Shown: positions 26,006 through 33,679 of the stretch, piece by piece | Numbering within the stretch: the first letter of the stretch is position 1 | Layout: every line of letters starts with the position of its first letter | NCBI GenBank assembly: GCA_905196835.1 | Contig: CAJJWN010000009.1 | Location: 1 to 64,000, forward strand | DNA from: an uncultured Prevotella sp. | Lineage (GTDB): Bacteria; Bacteroidota; Bacteroidia; Bacteroidales; Bacteroidaceae | DNA: 64,000 bases | Direction of reading: 5' to 3' | The notes under the pieces: model-generated | What the model saw: the letters and a program-made list of their open reading frames with translations, nothing else | What the model was told of the DNA's origin: nothing | Databases searched by the model: none | Translations under genes and position numbers: made by a program

Positions 26006-26655
26006 CAGATGTTAGAGTGAGAAAATTCGCCATTTATCCAAAAGGTGGCTTCCGTGCCAATGAAATGCAGAAGTACGTAATTCGGGTCGCTTGCTCCACC
26101 GGGGAAATGATGAATGAACCAATCCAGCCACATTTCCTTACGGATGGAATCATCCGTGACAATCTCTACCGTGCCACGCAAGGCAACGCCATCCCCGTAA
26201 TGGTCATAACAAAGACCAGCCTTGTTGTTCGCCTTAAAATCATTCACTTTCACGGAGTCCGCACTTGTCGCCATCCAAACCTCATGGAATCCCTTTGCAC
26301 CTATCTTGGACATCTGCACAGGGCGAGGATAACCGTTGGCATCAATGGAAACTATGGTAACGTTCTCGCATTGGGAAAGCAAGTGTGTTGCTTTTTCCGT
26401 CAGTGTCCGTTCATCTTTCTTTCTCCACCGTTTCAGGTGCGGAAAGAGCTGTAGCATTTGTTCCTTCGCTTGTACAGGAGTCAAACAGCATCCCGCCTGC
26501 GTATTCCATTGGTCTAAGAATTGAAGGCAGAACTCTATCATCTGACTCATTGTGAACTCTTGGATGAACTCACCGTTTTTGTAGCAATAAGAGCAATAAT
26601 CCTCGCTACGGCTTCCATCGGCATTGGTCCCTCTGTTCTCATCAGTCAGAGGCAT
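26005..26655 (-). CDS. Zinc-ribbon plus pyridoxamine-oxidase-like fusion, N-terminus damaged
   Basis: 216 residues from the first in-frame ATG. Residues 1-80 are the remainder of a putative zinc-ribbon domain (GTNADGSRSEDYCSYCYKNG); residues about 90-216 form a split-barrel flavin-binding domain like general stress protein 26. In the intact domain the segment starts CxSCGMPL. Here the codons for CQSCG lie directly upstream of the ATG in frame, but behind ATG-TAA at 26685-26680, so the first Cys pair may be lost. Either the gene is newly damaged or it starts in a non-standard way. It has a roughly 290-base leader and is coupled to DUF3795. Confidence 0.7.
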   Translation of the reverse strand: MPLTDENRGTNADGSRSEDYCSYCYKNGEFIQEFTMSQMIEFCLQFLDQWNTQAGCCLTPVQAKEQMLQLFPHLKRWRKKDERTLTEKATHLLSQCENVTIVSIDANGYPRPVQMSKIGAKGFHEVWMATSADSVKVNDFKANNKAGLCYDHYGDGVALRGTVEIVTDDSIRKEMWLDWFIHHFPGGASDPNYVLLHFIGTEATFWINGEFSHSNI

Positions 26656-26744
26656 ACCACAACTTTGACAAAATTGTTGTTACATAATGATATTCTGTTC
26701 AATGCCTATCAGTCCCTTTATAGGCGGTTATAAAATGCAAGAGC

Positions 26745-26766
26745 GTGGAACTGCAATGCTACCACG
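26745..26766. other. Small hairpin in the 26655 gene leader
   Basis: CGTGG, a loop of about a dozen bases, CCACG; it lies between the large palindrome and the coding region. Confidence 0.45.
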
Positions 26767-26769
26767 TCT

Positions 26770-26887
26770 AAGTTGGAGGTCGTAGGAAACCTTTAGCACG
26801 GATATGGTAATAGCAGCCCACGCTATGACGTGAGAACCACTATGCCATCTCTCGTACTAAGTCCGAAATTTCCTACGTTTCCAACTT
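26770..26887. other. 118-base nested palindrome in a 5' leader
   Basis: Outer arms 26770-26789 and 26869-26887 pair almost completely (AAGTTGGA...CGTAGGAAA with its complement). Inside, CTTTAGCACG/CTCGTACTAAG, ATGGTAATAG/CTATGCCAT and CACG/CGTG also pair, so nearly the whole segment folds back on itself. In the minus-strand RNA the 11-base string UAGUACGAGAG, identical to the sarcin-ricin loop sequence of 23S rRNA, appears. It lies between the -7 box at 26952 and the start at 26655. It could be a regulatory RNA or a fold-back element remnant. Confidence 0.5.
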
Positions 26888-26951
26888 ACAAGATAAGCAT
26901 AACGCTTCTACTTTATTCTTATGTACAGAAAGAGTTGCCTCTATCCGATTA

Positions 26952-26959
26952 CAAAAGTA
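26952..26959 (-). promoter_or_regulatory. -7 box of the zinc-ribbon/DUF3795 operon
   Basis: TACTTTTG read leftwards, about 270 bases before the coding start. The gene-free stretch 26656-27096 is thus mostly leader RNA. Confidence 0.55.
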
Positions 26960-27096
26960 AGGGATTTTTCCGATAATCCCCTATCGTCTAATGTTTTTAT
27001 TTGCTTTTGGAGTGAAATTTAGAGTACATGCAGAGTTCAACAGCAAATGTTAAAAGCCACATTATATAACATTTTCAATTCATAAAATAAGTATTT

Positions 27097-27378
27097 ATGA
27101 AAATAATGAGTATTTTTGTAAACAAAGAACCATACACTGACAACTTTATAAAACAACAAGAAGAACGAAAAGATGCCAAAGAACGTGACTGGTTAAGACG
27201 TGACAAAATAGCCGGTTACTTTTTCAACCTTTCACAACTTACATTTGTTGCACTGGTATTAGGCACTATTACACCTATATACACTAACAACGAATACGGA
27301 ATAAACTGGTACATGCTATCCGTAGGTCTTGCACTTACAATCGTTCTTGCCAATATCGGCAGTAAAATCTTAAAATGA
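27097..27378 (+). CDS. Small membrane protein, DUF6722-like
   Basis: 93 residues. A charged, Lys/Glu/Arg-rich N-terminal helix (about 15-38) is followed by two membrane segments (about 45-62 and 70-90). The pattern 'DKIAGYFFNLSQLTFVALVLG' with a second helix ending NIGSKILK resembles small Bacteroidales proteins annotated DUF6722; the match is from memory of the pattern only. It is followed after 7 bases by a second tiny membrane ORF and then a terminator, so the two form an operon. Confidence 0.55.
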   Translation: MKIMSIFVNKEPYTDNFIKQQEERKDAKERDWLRRDKIAGYFFNLSQLTFVALVLGTITPIYTNNEYGINWYMLSVGLALTIVLANIGSKILK

Positions 27379-27385
27379 CGACAAT

Positions 27386-27490
27386 ATGGAAATGTTAGGG
27401 GCAATTTTTACCGTGGGGCTTATAATTGCTGTTGGTTTTCTTATCTGGCTGCACTCAAAGCCGGGCAAGAAATGGCTTGCTAATTTGTAA
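27386..27490 (+). CDS. 34-residue single-span membrane protein
   Basis: ATG 27386 to TAA 27490: one hydrophobic helix (about 4-22, LGAIFTVGLIIAVGFLIW) and the basic tail LHSKPGKKWLANL. It begins 7 bases after the upstream small membrane gene and ends just before a terminator, which supports a real gene. Similar tiny proteins with a 'PGKKWLxxL' tail occur in other Bacteroidales, to my recollection. Function is unknown; it might be an accessory subunit or toxin-like peptide. Confidence 0.5.
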   Translation: MEMLGAIFTVGLIIAVGFLIWLHSKPGKKWLANL

Positions 27491-27518
27491 GAATCATTTT
27501 TAGAAACTAAGTAATAGC

Positions 27519-27550
27519 CGCGTTCCTATTATGGGAGCGCGGTTTTATTT
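27519..27550 (+). terminator. Terminator after the small membrane pair
   Basis: CCGCGTTCC, loop TATTAT, GGGAGCGCGG, then TTTTATTTT. Confidence 0.75.
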
Positions 27551-27619
27551 TATATCAAAAAGGGAAGCCATAACTTTTGTGGTATAGGCATATATTGAAT
27601 AAATATATTTCCGTGCAGT

Positions 27620-27835
27620 CAAAATGTCACAATGTCACGGCATAAGGAAATGTGTTAGCAATCAGCGCATTAAGCTGTGACAGTAACTAAGGCGGCACTT
27701 TCACCAATGTCACGGTGCAAGACGGAGCGTGACGGTGGTGACATTAAACGGCGGGGCTATGTCACGGCGCAAAGCGGTGAGGGCCAGAGGGTTACGGCTG
27801 GCGGTGACATTGTGACATTGGTTGCAAGCAATTAT
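27620..27835. repeat. TGTCAC/GTGACA word cluster
   Basis: About nine copies of TGTCAC or its complement in roughly 215 bases (aatgtcacaatgtcacgg, ggtggtgacatt, ggtgacattgtgacattgg). No gene is supported anywhere between 27491 and 28211. Confidence 0.5.
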
Positions 27836-27854
27836 TTGCAATGGCACGGCGGTT

Positions 27855-27980
27855 TGTAATGTAAAAAGCGGTCAATGGCAATGCGAAAGGGCATCTTTTG
27901 CGATGTAAAAAGCCGTGTTTCGCAATGCGATTGACGGCATATCGCAAAATGGCAAATGGTATATTGCAAAATTGCAAATG
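27855..27980. repeat. Degenerate AAAGACGGCC-type array, site 4
   Basis: Units gtaaaaagcggtcaatgg, caatgcgaaagggcatc, ttttgcgatgtaaaaagcc and tttcgcaatgcgattgac keep the ~21-base spacing and TTGC/GCAA joints of the other sites with a decayed core. Confidence 0.45.
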
Positions 27981-28007
27981 CTGAAAAATGTTGCAGCAGA
28001 ACATTCA

Positions 28008-28195
28008 ATCTTTCACCGGGCGGAGCAAAGCGGTGAATGTCAAAAGGTTATGCGGTGAAAGATTGGGCGCGGCATGTTTCACCGTCTTTCACCTTTTGCA
28101 AGGTGGTGAAAGACTGGTGAAGGATTGAGAGAGCATCTTTCACCATGCAAACGGCTGATGGCCAACTATTTAAGGGACATAGTGAAAGATGGAAT
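28008..28195. repeat. TTTCACC/GGTGAAA word cluster
   Basis: Roughly nine copies of ctttcacc or ggtgaaag in either orientation in under 190 bases, just downstream of the last efflux gene's stop. Confidence 0.5.
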
Positions 28196-28211
28196 ATGTA
28201 TTTGTTTGAAA

Positions 28212-29327
28212 TCAATTTGTTTTTTTGTAGCTCAATATCGCGCCTGTCCACGACACGGCGGCGTAGACGGCCATCGAGACGAGTTGCGGCTGGAGGTCGG
28301 CCAGGGTGCTGCCTTTCAGATAGATGGCGCGCAGCGTCTCGATGTAATAGCGCAAGGGGTTGGCGTATGTCATGGCCTGCGCCCAGCGCGGCATACTGGC
28401 TATCGGCGTGAGCAGACCGCTCATGAGGACGAATATTATGAGAAAGAAGAACATCAGCAGGGCGGCCTGTTGCATGGTGGAAGAACAGTTGGAGACAATC
28501 AGGCCGAGGCTCGACATGATGAAGAAAAACAGCAGGGAATACATGATTATAAGCCAGACGCTGCCGCGCGGCCACATACCGTAGAAGACGTATGCCCACA
28601 GCATAGACCAGAGAAGCATGAAAAGACCGATAATCCAGTAAGGCACGAGCTTCGAGAGGATGAAGTCGCGACGGCTGACGGGCGTTACGTTGATTTGCTC
28701 GATGGTGCCTTTCTCCTTCTCACCGACGATGTTCAGCGCCGGAAGATAGCCTATAAGCAACGTCAGCAGCATGGCGATGATGCCCGGCACCATGAACACC
28801 TTATAATCGAGCAAAGCATTGAAGAGGAAACGCGGACGCACGTCAACGCCGCCGTTTTCGCCCTGCCCCACCCCGACACCTCGCTCTGTGCGCTGCGCGG
28901 AGGCAAAGTCTGATATGATATTGAGCATATATGCCTGTCCGAGAGCACCCTTCACGCCGTTCACGGCGTTGGCGTTCACGTTGACGGCGGCCTCGCCCGT
29001 GCGCACAACATCAGACGAGAAGCCGTGCGGAATTTCAATGATTATGTCGGCCGTGCCCTGCTCCACCTGTGCGAGCGCACTGCCATAGCCGCTCTCGACG
29101 GATGTCTGCGCGAGATAATCCGACGCGTCGAGCTTGCCAACGAGCTGCCGCGACATGGTACTGCGGTCGTTGTCTACGACGCAGAACTTTAAGTTCCTGA
29201 TTTCCTGATTTGCCGCATACGGCACTATCAAGAGCATTACGATTGGCAGCACGACAAATACTTTCGGCAGGAAAGCATTGCGGCGGATTTGCAGGAACTC
29301 CTTTTGGATTAGGTATTTTATTGTCAT
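28212..29327 (-). CDS. ABC-2 type permease (YbhR-like)
   Basis: 371 residues. One N-terminal membrane segment, a long extracytoplasmic domain (about 45-185) and five C-terminal segments: the layout of YbhR/YbhS-type ABC exporter permeases. The motif EKEKGTIEQINVTPVSRRDF sits between segments two and three. It forms a complex with the second permease, two ATPases and the HlyD protein encoded upstream in the same leftward run. The likely role is drug or cation efflux. A spacer of word repeats (29330-29488) separates it from the neighbouring permease. Confidence 0.88.
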   Translation of the reverse strand: MTIKYLIQKEFLQIRRNAFLPKVFVVLPIVMLLIVPYAANQEIRNLKFCVVDNDRSTMSRQLVGKLDASDYLAQTSVESGYGSALAQVEQGTADIIIEIPHGFSSDVVRTGEAAVNVNANAVNGVKGALGQAYMLNIISDFASAQRTERGVGVGQGENGGVDVRPRFLFNALLDYKVFMVPGIIAMLLTLLIGYLPALNIVGEKEKGTIEQINVTPVSRRDFILSKLVPYWIIGLFMLLWSMLWAYVFYGMWPRGSVWLIIMYSLLFFFIMSSLGLIVSNCSSTMQQAALLMFFFLIIFVLMSGLLTPIASMPRWAQAMTYANPLRYYIETLRAIYLKGSTLADLQPQLVSMAVYAAVSWTGAILSYKKTN

Positions 29328-29329
29328 AG

Positions 29330-29488
29330 TTGTTTTATTTATTAGTAGTAAGGAGTAAAGGATGGAAGGAGTAAGTAGATTACCTGCGCTGACTTACATT
29401 GACAAATATTATACGACATTCATTGATTATTCAGTTCAACAAGCATTTCTACTTATTTCTCCTCTCCTTTCTCCTTTTCTCCTTTTAA
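29330..29488. repeat. Inverted 'aaggagtaaagg'/'ctccttttctcc' spacer
   Basis: Purine-rich words near 29340-29375 face pyrimidine-rich words at 29455-29487. It interrupts the efflux operon between the two permease genes. Confidence 0.45.
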
Positions 29489-30595
29489 TCAAATTCTTAC
29501 CTTAAACTTCTTCAGAGCGACCACAAGCAGCACCGCCTCCATGGCGCACATCACCCAAACGTCGGTCCGTATGTATTGCGCATCCACTCCCTGTATCATC
29601 TGACGGCGTGCGGCGTCGATGTACCAGCGTGCCGGAACCATTGTTGAAATGTATTGCAGCACCTTTGGCATACTCTCGATTGGGAAGGCGAGCCCCGACA
29701 GATAGACGGTAGGTATGATGAACAGCATCGACACAACCATTGCCGCCACCTGCGTGCGGACAAGCGTCGACACGAACAGGCCGAGCGTAAGGCAGACGAG
29801 AATGTAAAGCAGCGTTGCGCCGAGGAACGCCCACAGGCTGCCTGCCATCGGCACGCCGAGCACGAAATATGAGAGGATGAGCACCGTGGCGACGTTGAAC
29901 GACGAGATGACGAAGTAGGGTACGAGCTTCGACAGGATGATGCACGCAGGCGAGAGCGGCGACGCCAATAGCACTTCCATCGTGCCCGTCTCCTTCTCGC
30001 GCACTATTGCCACGCTGCTCATCATCACGCACACGAGCATAAGCAGAAGCCCCATTACGCCCGGCACAAAGTTGTACTCGCTCTTTTGTTGTGGGTTATA
30101 AAGCATCCGTGTTACCGGGACGATGCTTATCTTGGCTTCACCTGCATTTACGGCTGCATACTCCTGCTGCATAGAGGAAAGCACCTGCATGACGTATTGC
30201 AGGCGTATTGTAGCCTGGTTAGGCTCCGTTCCGTCAACGAGCAGCTGCACTTCGGCCGTGCCTTTATGCACCAAGTCGCCGGCGAAACCATGCCCGAAGA
30301 CAACCGCCACGTCCGCCTTGCCCTGACGGAACAGGCTGTACACATCGTCAATGCACGTCACGCAGTAGTCGAGCGACATGTACGAGTTGGCCGCCAGGCG
30401 GTCGCACGCCTTGCGCGTAAGCTCGTCGTGCGACATGTCGAGAACCGCCACGCGCACGTTCTTCACCTCCGTAGATACTGCATAGCCGAACAACAGAAGC
30501 AGCACAACCGGCACGGCGAGCAGTATGAGCATACTGCGGCGGTCGCGCAGGATGTGCAGAAACTCTTTGCTTATAAACGAAACGTACTGCTTCAT
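29489..30595 (-). CDS. ABC-2 type permease (YbhS-like)
   Basis: 368 residues with the same layout as the other permease: N-terminal segment (about 20-42), extracytoplasmic domain, then five membrane segments. The conserved cytoplasmic loop reads REKETGTMEVLLASPLSPA. It begins 4 bases after the stop of the ATPase gene, so it is translationally linked to it. Two different permease genes suggest a heterodimeric channel, as proposed for YbhS-YbhR. Confidence 0.88.
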   Translation of the reverse strand: MKQYVSFISKEFLHILRDRRSMLILLAVPVVLLLLFGYAVSTEVKNVRVAVLDMSHDELTRKACDRLAANSYMSLDYCVTCIDDVYSLFRQGKADVAVVFGHGFAGDLVHKGTAEVQLLVDGTEPNQATIRLQYVMQVLSSMQQEYAAVNAGEAKISIVPVTRMLYNPQQKSEYNFVPGVMGLLLMLVCVMMSSVAIVREKETGTMEVLLASPLSPACIILSKLVPYFVISSFNVATVLILSYFVLGVPMAGSLWAFLGATLLYILVCLTLGLFVSTLVRTQVAAMVVSMLFIIPTVYLSGLAFPIESMPKVLQYISTMVPARWYIDAARRQMIQGVDAQYIRTDVWVMCAMEAVLLVVALKKFKVRI

Positions 30596-30598
30596 GCG

Positions 30599-31339
30599 TC
30601 AACTCCTTTCCGCCTTGCGTGCAAGACAGTAAAAAACATCATACAGATTGTCAGTACCAAAACCGGCCTTCAAAGCCTTGGGCGTGTCGAGCGCAGCTAT
30701 GCGACCGTCCACCATGATTGACACGCGGTCGCAATATTCGGCCTCGTCCATGTAGTGCGTGGTTACGAAAACAGTCGTGCCATTATCTGCGGCACGGTAA
30801 ATCAGCTCCCAAAACGTGCGGCGCGTCACCGGGTCAACGCCTCCCGTAGGCTCGTCGAGGAAGACTATTTCAGGCTCGTGGAATGTAGCCACAGTGAAGG
30901 CAAGCTTCTGCTTCCAGCCGAGGGGCAGCGAGCCAACAATGCTATTGCGCTCGCCTTCAAGCCCGAGCGAGTGCAGGCACTCGTCAGTCTTGCGCCTTAT
31001 CATTTTACCGTCCATGCCGTATATTCCGCCAAACAGGCGCATATTCTCCGCCACGGTAAGGTCGTCGTACAGCGAGAAACGCTGACTCATGTAGCCGATG
31101 TGCCGCTTCACCTGCTCCGGCTGCGTGCAAACGTCAAGCCCGGCAACTACGGCACATCCTGCTGTAGGTCGGCTAAGGCCGCAGAGAATACGCATTGCGG
31201 TAGTCTTGCCGGCACCGTTCGCGCCGAGAAAACCAAAGATTTCGCCTCGCCGAACGTCAAAGCTGATATTGTCAACGGCAGTGAACGAGCCGAATTTCTT
31301 TGTCAACCCGTTAACTGTTATCACGCTTTCAGTATTCAT
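30599..31339 (-). CDS. ABC exporter ATPase, second half of a YbhF pair
   Basis: 246 residues. Walker A GANGAGKTTAMRIL, Walker B EIVFLDEPTGGVDP and the switch His (FVTTHYMDEAEYCD) are intact, but the signature is SLPLGWKQK instead of LSGGQ, a degenerate form. In E. coli YbhF two such domains are fused; here they are two genes. It pairs with the 31556 ATPase, so one composite site probably uses the canonical and one the altered signature. Confidence 0.9.
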   Translation of the reverse strand: MNTESVITVNGLTKKFGSFTAVDNISFDVRRGEIFGFLGANGAGKTTAMRILCGLSRPTAGCAVVAGLDVCTQPEQVKRHIGYMSQRFSLYDDLTVAENMRLFGGIYGMDGKMIRRKTDECLHSLGLEGERNSIVGSLPLGWKQKLAFTVATFHEPEIVFLDEPTGGVDPVTRRTFWELIYRAADNGTTVFVTTHYMDEAEYCDRVSIMVDGRIAALDTPKALKAGFGTDNLYDVFYCLARKAERS

Positions 31340-31394
31340 ATATCTTGTATTAAAAAATACGTCGGTTCATAAATCATAATGCAACATCAAACCA

Positions 31395-31505
31395 TCATGT
31401 TTTCAAAAGACCGCCTTTCGCACCGTCAAAGACGGCCTTTAACCTCCTCAAAGGCCATCTTTTACACGCCGAAAGGCCACCTTTTGCACCAGCATTCATA
31501 ACTCA
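31395..31505. repeat. AAAGACGGCCTTT array, site 5
   Basis: Units aaagaccgcctttcgcac, caaagacggcctttaacc, caaaggccatcttttacac and gaaaggccaccttttgcac at 21-23 base spacing, inside the efflux operon between its two ATPase genes. Confidence 0.6.
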
Positions 31506-31555
31506 TTGATTTTCAATCAAATACAAACCTGCCAAAATTTAATGCCGCCCTGCCG

Positions 31556-32467
31556 TTAAACTGTTTGACTTTTCATCAACGACATGAAGCAATCTTCTAC
31601 CGAAGGGCGTATCCGTTTTACTTCAACGCCTGTATGTCCGCGCTGTTGCAGATACTCCGTCAGGGCAGAAGATGCTGTCACGCCATCCAACGTAACGTGA
31701 ATGCTGTCGCCGAAAGAGAATGCCGACGTTGCGCAAGGGCATGACTTCATGTCGCCGAGCAGCCGGTGCATATCGTCGCTGCGCACGGCGAACAGATTGG
31801 CGGAATAGCTTTCGCATACTTCGCCGGGCGTACCGGTCTGGAGCAGAATGCCGCCTTGCATGAGCGAAATACGGTCGCACCACGACGCTTCGTTCATGTA
31901 CGGTGTTGACACGAGCACCGTAATGCCATGTTCTTTGCTTATGCGTTGCAGCATCTGCCAGAACTCCCGGCGCGACACGGGGTCAACGCCCGTCGTAGGT
32001 TCGTCAAGCAGCAGCACACGCGGAGCATGTATTAGCGCACAACAGAGAGCCAACTTCTGCTTCATTCCGCCCGACAGCTTGCCCGCGCGGCGCGTCTTAA
32101 ACGGCTCAAGGCGGCTGTAAACGTCTTTTATCAGGCTGTAGTTTTGCTCAACAGTAGTATTGAACACCGATGCGAAAAACCGCAAGTTTTCCTCAACCGA
32201 GAGGTCTTGGTAGAGCGAAAACCTGCCCGGCATGTAGCCGATGCGCCGCCGCAGCTCGCGATAGTCACGTACAACGTCAAGTCCGTCAACCGTGGCCCGT
32301 CCGCCGTCGGGCAGCATCAGCGTCGCCAATATGCGGAATAGCGATGTCTTGCCTGCGCCGTCAGGGCCTATGACGCCGTATATTTCGCCTTCGCCAACGC
32401 TGAAGCTCAAGCCGCGAAGAGTATCGACACGGCCGTAATGCTTGTGTAGATTGTCTACATAAATCAT
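31556..32467 (-). CDS. ABC exporter ATPase, first half of a YbhF pair
   Basis: 303 residues. Walker A GPDGAGKTSLFRIL, signature LSGGMKQKLAL and Walker B VLLLDEPTTGVDP are all canonical. After the nucleotide domain (about 1-220) there is an extension of about 80 residues with alternating strands, as in drug-export ATPases. It lies directly after the HlyD-type gene in the leftward run and pairs with the 246-residue ATPase. Confidence 0.9.
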   Translation of the reverse strand: MIYVDNLHKHYGRVDTLRGLSFSVGEGEIYGVIGPDGAGKTSLFRILATLMLPDGGRATVDGLDVVRDYRELRRRIGYMPGRFSLYQDLSVEENLRFFASVFNTTVEQNYSLIKDVYSRLEPFKTRRAGKLSGGMKQKLALCCALIHAPRVLLLDEPTTGVDPVSRREFWQMLQRISKEHGITVLVSTPYMNEASWCDRISLMQGGILLQTGTPGEVCESYSANLFAVRSDDMHRLLGDMKSCPCATSAFSFGDSIHVTLDGVTASSALTEYLQQRGHTGVEVKRIRPSVEDCFMSLMKSQTV

Positions 32468-32569
32468 ATTCTTAAAGGTAAAAAAGTAAAACGGTAAAAA
32501 GGTAAAACAGAATTTTTAAAGGTAAGAAAGTGAGATGGTGAGAAGGTGAGAAAATAAAACTGCTTGCAA

Positions 32570-32701
32570 TGCAAATGGATTATTCACTTTTCATTTTTCA
32601 TTATTCATTCAAACAGAGATGGATTTTTCACTCTTCATTTTTCATTATTCATTCAAACAGAGATGGATTTTTCACTCTTCATTTTTCATTATTCATTCAA
32701 A
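32570..32701. repeat. 44-bp tandem repeat, three units
   Basis: The unit runs from cagagatggatttttcactc to ttcattattcattcaaa; units start at 32614 and 32658, with a variant first unit before. The third unit contains the TAA stop (32691-32689, minus strand) and last codons of the HlyD-type gene. Upstream of it, 32470-32560 is a 'ggtaaaaaagtaaaacgg' word stretch. Confidence 0.75.
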
Positions 32702-33588
32702 AAGTCCGCCTCTCCGTACATTCCGATTTTTAGCATTCCGTCGGTGTTCTTTACCTTGACTTTTACCGCGTAGACAAGATTTGCGCGCTCGTCGCGCGTC
32801 TGTATTGTCTTGGGTGTGAACTCCGCCTTGTCTGAAATCCATGAGACAACGCCTTTATACTCATGACAACCGTCCTCGCCGAGGTCGGCATACACCTTGA
32901 CTTGTTGTCCTATTTTCAGCGATGTAAGCTGGGGCGCGGTGACATAAACACGCAGCGTCATGTCGCTTACGTCCGCGATTTTGAACAAAGGCTTGCCAGG
33001 CACGGCGTATTCGCCCGCCTCGGCATACTTCTCAAGCACCGTTCCGCCGATTGGCGACGTAATGCGGCACTTGCGCAACTGGTCAACTACCTGCCAACGC
33101 TCTATTTCCGCCGCGTCCATCTGTCGGTTCAGGCTGCCCGTGGTGTTGCTTAGTTGCGACAGTTGCGCGTCCAATTGGCGGCGAAGCACGCGCACGCTGC
33201 TCTCCGCGTCGTCAAGTTGCTTACGGTTGGCGGCGTTGTCACGCACCAATGCCGAGTACCGTTTCACTTCCAGCTCGGCCTTCTCCAGTTGTTGTTTCGT
33301 TACGGCGAGCTGCTTGTTTATGTCCGGCCGCTGACTCGCGTAAACTTCTTTCGTCGCGCCGAGCCGCATCGCACGCAGTTGTAGCTGCACCGTATCAATC
33401 AGCCCTACCTGCTCCCCTTTCTCTAACTTCATGCCTTCTTCCACGTCAAAACGCATCAGCCTGCCGGTCTGTTCGGCTGAAACGATTATTTCCGTAGCCT
33501 CAAACACGCCTGTGGCATCATGCTTCATGCCGTCACGGGAACATGCCGCCAATGCTAAAACCGCCAATGCAAATATTATGTTCTTCAT
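32689..33588 (-). CDS. HlyD-family efflux adaptor lipoprotein (YbhG-like)
   Basis: 299 residues. Lipoprotein signal with lipobox LAAC (cleavage before Cys16), biotinyl-lipoyl-like halves around a long coiled coil (about 75-150, rich in Gln/Leu/Lys), then a beta-barrel domain (IGGTVLEKYAEAGEYAVPGK). It bridges the inner-membrane exporter and TolC across the periplasm. The last two codons before the stop fall in the 44-bp tandem repeat. It is preceded by the TolC gene after about 90 bases of 'ccgtataacc' word repeat. Confidence 0.9.
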   Translation of the reverse strand: MKNIIFALAVLALAACSRDGMKHDATGVFEATEIIVSAEQTGRLMRFDVEEGMKLEKGEQVGLIDTVQLQLRAMRLGATKEVYASQRPDINKQLAVTKQQLEKAELEVKRYSALVRDNAANRKQLDDAESSVRVLRRQLDAQLSQLSNTTGSLNRQMDAAEIERWQVVDQLRKCRITSPIGGTVLEKYAEAGEYAVPGKPLFKIADVSDMTLRVYVTAPQLTSLKIGQQVKVYADLGEDGCHEYKGVVSWISDKAEFTPKTIQTRDERANLVYAVKVKVKNTDGMLKIGMYGEADFLNE

Positions 33589-33604
33589 ATCTTTACGTTT
33601 TTAA

Positions 33605-33678
33605 TGTTTCTTTATTTGAATATATGTTACCGTAAAACAGTACAACCGTATAACCCAATAACCGCACAACCTCACAAC
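33605..33678. repeat. 'aaccgtataacccaataaccgcacaacc' word repeat
   Basis: Variants of acaaccgtataacc fill the gap between the TolC and HlyD genes. The same vocabulary is at 3160-3190 and 40310-40465. Confidence 0.55.
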
Positions 33679-33679
33679 C

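Noticed and set aside
26770..26887. Retron msr-msd or integron attC site
   Set aside because: No reverse transcriptase or integrase gene is nearby and the ends lack RYYYAAC/GTTRRRY core sites; kept as a structured leader instead.
28125..28913. 262-codon plus-strand frame opposite the permease
   Set aside because: Antisense shadow of the permease continuing into the TTTCACC cluster; His/Arg-rich composition is typical of such shadows.
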